Under the pieces are notes generated by a model, which was not told where the DNA came from, made no database searches, and saw only the letters and a list, made by a program, of their open reading frames with translations. This document shows, piece after piece, positions 4,244 to 8,100 of a stretch of 8,100 bases of DNA (position 1 is the first letter of the stretch; each line of letters starts with the position of its first letter). The position numbers and the translations under genes are program-made. Source of the DNA: CAG-882 sp050874385. Its GTDB lineage: Bacteria; Bacillota; Clostridia; Lachnospirales; Lachnospiraceae. Location of the stretch: the NCBI GenBank assembly GCA_050874385.1, contig JBNMKO010000121.1, positions 1 to 8,100 on the forward strand, in the 5' to 3' direction.

Positions 4244-7243
4244 TTAGAAAAAACTCGCCCATGATTTAAACATATCGTTCAGCCATACGCCCGCCGAACT
4301 CATTCGTACATCATTGCCCAAATGTACAAATCCCCATTTATCAACCATAAAATTCGGATTATCAACCGTACCAGTGCCAATTATCCACATACCTTCCGAA
4401 TTAAAAACCGCATTCCATCCGCCCGAGTCATTGGCAAACGCAACCGCGCTACCTGTTATAGTGCATCCATTAATGGCTAACGCATTAATCGTTCCCGTGG
4501 TAATATTGTCTGCGTTGATTATGGTCTCTCCGCTTTCTTTGAGAGATGAAACTGTAACCAAGCCTGTCAAGTCAATATGTTCATTGACGAGTGAATATAA
4601 CTTGTCAGTTAAAACCATATTTGCCTCGCTGTCACCGCTCTTTACAAGCCATTTAAATCTGCCATCTACCTGTTCCATCTGTGTTTTCAATTCACTTATT
4701 TCAGCAGGACACTTATAATCCTTGAACCAATTCTCATATGAGCCATCACTATTACAGCAATAATATATATATCCTGTCGCTGCGTCCAGATATGTCTTAC
4801 CTCTATACTGATTGATATCCGCATATCCAGCATCCCACGGAGCTCCATAGCCGCTATAATTAACAGGATGCCAATACTTGCTGTAATCCCATTGATTGCT
4901 CGATGAGGCTACTGTGCTTTTAACGGTACGCGCCGTCGCTTCTATGGCAGTATTCATTTGGCGTGTTGTTGAATAATCGCCAAGAGCCGTCTTAGTTGCG
5001 TAAGTCTCTTTAATATTACTATATATTCCATCTGCCTTTGTATCAAACGAGCTCTCAAAGATACTTTGCGCCGCTCCTGTTGTCGTATAGTTTTCCAGCG
5101 TCTTATTAAATCGTGTCTCAAGCCCATCCACCGAATATTTAATACTCGCCTGTGCGTCAACTTTAGTGATATAGTCCGCTCCAACCTTTGTCTCGAACTT
5201 CGACAGGTCAGCGGAAACTCCATCAACTGTCACTTTGTATTCTGCAAGCTTTTTATTAACCCACGAGAACTCTGTATCACCCACATCTGAGAACAGCCAT
5301 GTAGCACCGCTTTTAATAAAGCGGTACGTCTTTCCTGCTACCTCGTCAAATACCAATGCCCTCTTGTGCTTCTTATAGCTCTCATCCGAATAAGTGAACT
5401 TCAATCCACTGACAAGCTTATCTCCAACCTTTGGACCGGCTGTCCAGTTATATGCCGGATAATTGTACAGTGTCGGCTGCCCTCTTATGGTGTAAACTTC
5501 ATTTGCTCCATCGAGCGCTTCATTGACTTCACTGATTTGCGCCGCCAAGCCCTGCGCCGTTTTTTCGATGTTGTTCTTGAAAGTATTTATCTCATCTTTT
5601 GTGCTGTATACCTCCGAGATATCCTCCTTAATGCCATACGCTGTCTGAGATATAAGCGTTTTTGCATCAATCTGAGTAATATACTCATTAGTCACTTTTG
5701 CTGACAGCTCCTCAACATTGCTGGTAATGCCTTGAGCCGTAACATTCATGTCTGTTATCTGTTTTTGCAAAAGTGAAAACTCAGCATTTGCAAACGGCTC
5801 CCATACCCATATCCCATTCTTAGAAATAAAACGGTACGTCGTAGATGTGTCCTCATCAAAAAATAATGTTCGCTGATGCTTGTTGTACACTGCGTCCGAG
5901 TATGTAAAGCGTAACCCTTCAACAAGTACATCTCCAACCTTCGGACTGCTCACCCAGTTATATGCCGGATAATTATAAAGCGTGGGCTGTCCGTTCCCGT
6001 TGATGACCTCTATCTCGCCATCAACCTGTGACTGTAAGCTCTGGAGCTTGACATCGAACTGCGTCGTCGTCGCCAATATCTCGTTTTTGAGACCGTTTTC
6101 CACATCGGTAATTGTGTTCCTTGTCTCCTCGATGCTGCGGTTGAGGATGTTGGCTTTATTTTTAAGTTGTATAATCTGCTTATGTACACCATTGACTTTA
6201 CTTGTGCGATACTCTTCGCCTGCTGCCTCATATGTATCTGAAAGTGACTGCACCCCTTTAAGTGTGCGTGTAAGCACATAACTATTTATTGTTGCGTATG
6301 TCGATACAACACTTACTGCTGCACCAAGAGTAATACAAGGATTACCTACACATTCAACTGTAAATGGTCTATATGATAAACCATTAATCCTCATCAAAAT
6401 GTTGTTGGCAATAACACTCAGATTAGTCGAACTCTTTCCATACACAAGAAAATTATCCTCTATGATGTATGAATTGCTTCCATCTCCTACAATGGCTCCG
6501 ATATCATCTTCTTCCTGTCTTATCTGCAACTTGTCAATGGGCTGGACAATATAATCCTCGTATGTTGCTGATATATACAGGTCCTTACTTATATCATCCG
6601 GGCTGGATATAGGTTTAAGATAAACATATTCAAACTTTCCGCTTCGGTTAATATGCCCCATACAGCCATTTATCTCGCAGATACAGTTAATTACTGTCGC
6701 ACCACTCAATTCACTCAACTCTACTGTGCGTTCAACCCACATACTGTCATTTACAAGAGCGATATCCTCCTGTACAACTCCAAAATGTTCAAAGAAACTA
6801 TCTCTAAATTTCTTCAAACGCACAGCGCTATCTTTTTCCGGAAGAATAGAATTATACCAGTCGGCAACATCCGCATTTATAATGTCATATAGTACATCAT
6901 AAGCAATAACATCACGACTTGTTCTGTCAACCGTCGGCTTGTCCGAGCAAACCTTGTAACGTCCTAATCTATATGGATTAGCTGATATATCCTCACTTTT
7001 GAGTTCTATATCCACATTCAACCATTTACCCTGTAATGGAGTTTGAATATCAGACACGGTAAATTTAAGCTGCGCCGCCGAACATGCCCCGAAAGTCAGC
7101 TCATCCTCCGAACATATACTTTCGGTGAGTTCCATCGTCTCACCTTCAAGCTCACTGTTAGTAATATTTATAAGTCCGTCATCAGATTTGATTGTCACCT
7201 GTTTTTCTACACTGTCTTTGTAAAAAAGCTCTTTGTAATCCAC
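4244..7243 (-). CDS. Tail-associated hub/fibre protein with repeated knob and coiled-coil modules
   Basis: Large tail-tip protein of about 999 residues (1006 if counted from GTG 7264). The GTG at 7243 is the better start, because a perfect AAGGAGG lies 7 bases upstream and inside the longer version. In the longer numbering, residues 1-350 resemble the baseplate-hub (prophage tail/Tal-like) domain of Gram-positive siphophages. From 351 on, coiled coils alternate with knobs. Two knobs about 170 residues apart share GQPTLYNYPAYNW (residues 425-437 and 595-607), SPKVGD or GPKVGD, and a TYRFI strand. A third, different Trp/Tyr-rich module lies at 789-850. After about residue 912 a NADNITTGTINA motif, typical of the C-terminal end of phage minor structural proteins, leads to a final Trp-rich segment. 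The knobs may bind cell-wall sugars (inference). I see no peptidase motif, so I do not call it an endopeptidase. Confidence 0.85.
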   Translation of the reverse strand: MDYKELFYKDSVEKQVTIKSDDGLINITNSELEGETMELTESICSEDELTFGACSAAQLKFTVSDIQTPLQGKWLNVDIELKSEDISANPYRLGRYKVCSDKPTVDRTSRDVIAYDVLYDIINADVADWYNSILPEKDSAVRLKKFRDSFFEHFGVVQEDIALVNDSMWVERTVELSELSGATVINCICEINGCMGHINRSGKFEYVYLKPISSPDDISKDLYISATYEDYIVQPIDKLQIRQEEDDIGAIVGDGSNSYIIEDNFLVYGKSSTNLSVIANNILMRINGLSYRPFTVECVGNPCITLGAAVSVVSTYATINSYVLTRTLKGVQSLSDTYEAAGEEYRTSKVNGVHKQIIQLKNKANILNRSIEETRNTITDVENGLKNEILATTTQFDVKLQSLQSQVDGEIEVINGNGQPTLYNYPAYNWVSSPKVGDVLVEGLRFTYSDAVYNKHQRTLFFDEDTSTTYRFISKNGIWVWEPFANAEFSLLQKQITDMNVTAQGITSNVEELSAKVTNEYITQIDAKTLISQTAYGIKEDISEVYSTKDEINTFKNNIEKTAQGLAAQISEVNEALDGANEVYTIRGQPTLYNYPAYNWTAGPKVGDKLVSGLKFTYSDESYKKHKRALVFDEVAGKTYRFIKSGATWLFSDVGDTEFSWVNKKLAEYKVTVDGVSADLSKFETKVGADYITKVDAQASIKYSVDGLETRFNKTLENYTTTGAAQSIFESSFDTKADGIYSNIKETYATKTALGDYSTTRQMNTAIEATARTVKSTVASSSNQWDYSKYWHPVNYSGYGAPWDAGYADINQYRGKTYLDAATGYIYYCCNSDGSYENWFKDYKCPAEISELKTQMEQVDGRFKWLVKSGDSEANMVLTDKLYSLVNEHIDLTGLVTVSSLKESGETIINADNITTGTINALAINGCTITGSAVAFANDSGGWNAVFNSEGMWIIGTGTVDNPNFMVDKWGFVHLGNDVRMSSAGVWLNDMFKSWASFF
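5440..5999 (-). repeat. Duplicated knob coding module inside the hub gene
   Basis: The stretch CCAGTTATATGCCGGATAATT occurs identically near 5443 and near 5953, 510 bases (170 codons) apart. It sits in the copies encoding GQPTLYNYPAYNW. The protein similarity is broader than the DNA identity, so this is an old in-frame module duplication with local conservation, not a recent exact repeat. Confidence 0.8.
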
Positions 7244-7265
7244 CGTATCCACCTCCTTATCCACA

Positions 7266-7685
7266 TTAATATTCAGTTAATTCTATTGTGTGTGAATTGT
7301 ACTCTATATCATTGCCGTCCTCATCTATCTTATGTATGGTATAAGTAGTGTCGCTTATATAAAAAATACCTGTCTTGTATTCTAAATCCTCATCATTCCA
7401 GTATGTGCACCTCACACGCCGCTGCTTTTTATCTGTCTGTGGCAATGTCGCAAGCCCTATAACCGCCTTGAGTGCCGTCATCTCCTTCAAATTCATCTCT
7501 TTGATATTAAGCTTCAGCGACGTTTTGAAATTAGAAGATGTGTCCCTGTGCAAAAGCACATTCGCATCGCGCCATGCTTTTATTTCCACTCTCTGGTTTG
7601 GTGTGCTCTCCCATCCATCCGCCAAAAGATATGAGTTAGGGAGCTGCACATCACCGAACTTAATTAACCATCCTGCAAATCCCAT
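7266..7685 (-). CDS. Distal-tail-like phage protein (DUF6711-like)
   Basis: A 139-residue protein between the tape measure and the tail hub, the position of the distal tail protein (Dit) that joins tube to baseplate in siphophages. It begins GWLIKFGDVQLPN and ends with an extended strand region (YNSHTIELTEY). The pattern, with a basic CTYWNDED stretch and GIFYISDTTYT, resembles the short DUF6711-type proteins found at this place in Clostridia phages. That family name is from memory and unverified. The ATG follows GGGAGGAAGAGA and starts 14 bases after the tape measure stop. The hub gene's Shine-Dalgarno lies just past its stop, so the three genes form a tight operon. It is shorter than typical Dit proteins (about 220-250 residues), so it may supply only the core ring domain. 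Confidence 0.7.
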   Translation of the reverse strand: MGFAGWLIKFGDVQLPNSYLLADGWESTPNQRVEIKAWRDANVLLHRDTSSNFKTSLKLNIKEMNLKEMTALKAVIGLATLPQTDKKQRRVRCTYWNDEDLEYKTGIFYISDTTYTIHKIDEDGNDIEYNSHTIELTEY

Positions 7686-7699
7686 TCTCTTCCTCCCGT

Positions 7700-8100
7700 T
7701 TAATCCGTAAATGCGCTGCTTCCTGTTCTGTTCTTACGCAACTTATCCTGGTTGACAACTTCTTTATAAAGTGTCTTTCCGTCAACCTGTGCAACGAATG
7801 TGTATGTGTTATTCTCGCTTCCGCCTGCACTGCTGCCGGACTTTGTGTTATTTGAAAGATTGGTGTTCTTCAAATTTGCCAAATCACTGCTCTTATACCT
7901 TGTACCCGTGTTTCCATAAAACACTGAATCACCGGCATTAGATGCCACACTATGACCGCCATAGGTTCGTCCGGTCTCGCTGTCATAATTCTTTGTTGTA
8001 TTTTTTGATGATGTGCTCCAGCTTCCGTCATCCTGTAACTTTGGCAGACTTACTTTTCCAACAAGGTCTATCGTTGGGACATTCAATTTTGATGCAATGC
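7700..8100 (-). CDS. Tape measure protein, C-terminal end (partial)
   Basis: The last 130 or so codons of a larger gene; the frame is open through the right edge of the window. The TTG at 8086 is not a real start: coding continues upstream of it (Ile-Ala-Ser-Lys before LNVPTIDL). A low-complexity Ser/Gly/Asn/Thr-rich stretch is followed by TFVAQVDGKTLYKEVVNQDK and a basic Ser/Gly-rich end. This ending is typical of tape measure proteins of Gram-positive siphophages, which set tail length and occupy the tail tube. Position just before a distal-tail-like gene supports this. The diagnostic hydrophobic and coiled-coil body is outside the window, so identity rests on the tail end and synteny. Confidence 0.7.
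   Translation of the reverse strand, partial: IASKLNVPTIDLVGKVSLPKLQDDGSWSTSSKNTTKNYDSETGRTYGGHSVASNAGDSVFYGNTGTRYKSSDLANLKNTNLSNNTKSGSSAGGSENNTYTFVAQVDGKTLYKEVVNQDKLRKNRTGSSAFTD

Noticed and set aside
4314..4718. Plus-strand open frame opposite the tail hub gene, with similar ones at 5366-5704, 5982-6281 and 7043-7348
   Set aside because: All lie antisense within strongly supported late genes and lack ribosome binding sites.

Overview
This window looks like the late (tail and lysis) end of a siphovirus-type prophage or phage from a low-GC Gram-positive gut anaerobe. A Clostridia or Lachnospiraceae-like host is the best guess. It rests on A+T-rich DNA, strong AGGAGG-type ribosome binding sites, a tape measure / short distal-tail / long repeat-bearing hub gene order, a holin-4-type holin and an M23 lysin. 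No host gene is present to confirm it.

The late genes run on the minus strand, from right to left. They are the end of a tape measure protein (7700-8100), a short distal-tail-like protein (7266-7685), a roughly 1000-residue tail hub/fibre protein with duplicated knob and coiled-coil modules (4244-7243), a small unrecognised protein (3971-4225), a tail fibre/receptor-binding protein (3520-3981), a holin (2683-3168) and an M23-SPOR lysin (1913-2680). A Rho-independent terminator at 1851-1877 then ends the operon.

The most interesting signal is what surrounds these genes. A 14-bp sequence, TAAATAATAATTTA, occurs four times: + at 869, - at 1845, + at 3243 and - at 3866. At every copy it is read in the same frame, as Asn-Asn-Asn-Leu, and at every copy an open C-terminal tail-tip coding segment begins. 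Only one of the four tips (3520-3866) is joined to a real N-terminus with start codon and RBS. The other three (868-1143 +, 1154-1846 -, 3242-3523 +) have no start of their own. They are arranged as two tail-to-tail pairs, each flanked by inverted copies of the site. A tyrosine recombinase (71-856 +, incomplete at its N-terminus) ends 12 bases before the outermost site. Together this reads as a shufflon-like inversion system that swaps the receptor-binding tip of a phage tail fibre among at least four versions. The lysis genes lie between the active pair and a silent pair stored beyond the operon terminator.

The first 142 bases are a perfect, spacer-less palindrome. The recombinase reading frame makes family-like sense up to exactly its centre and stops there. 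The left arm is therefore most likely a fold-back artefact at a contig end, and the true recombinase N-terminus is missing from this window.
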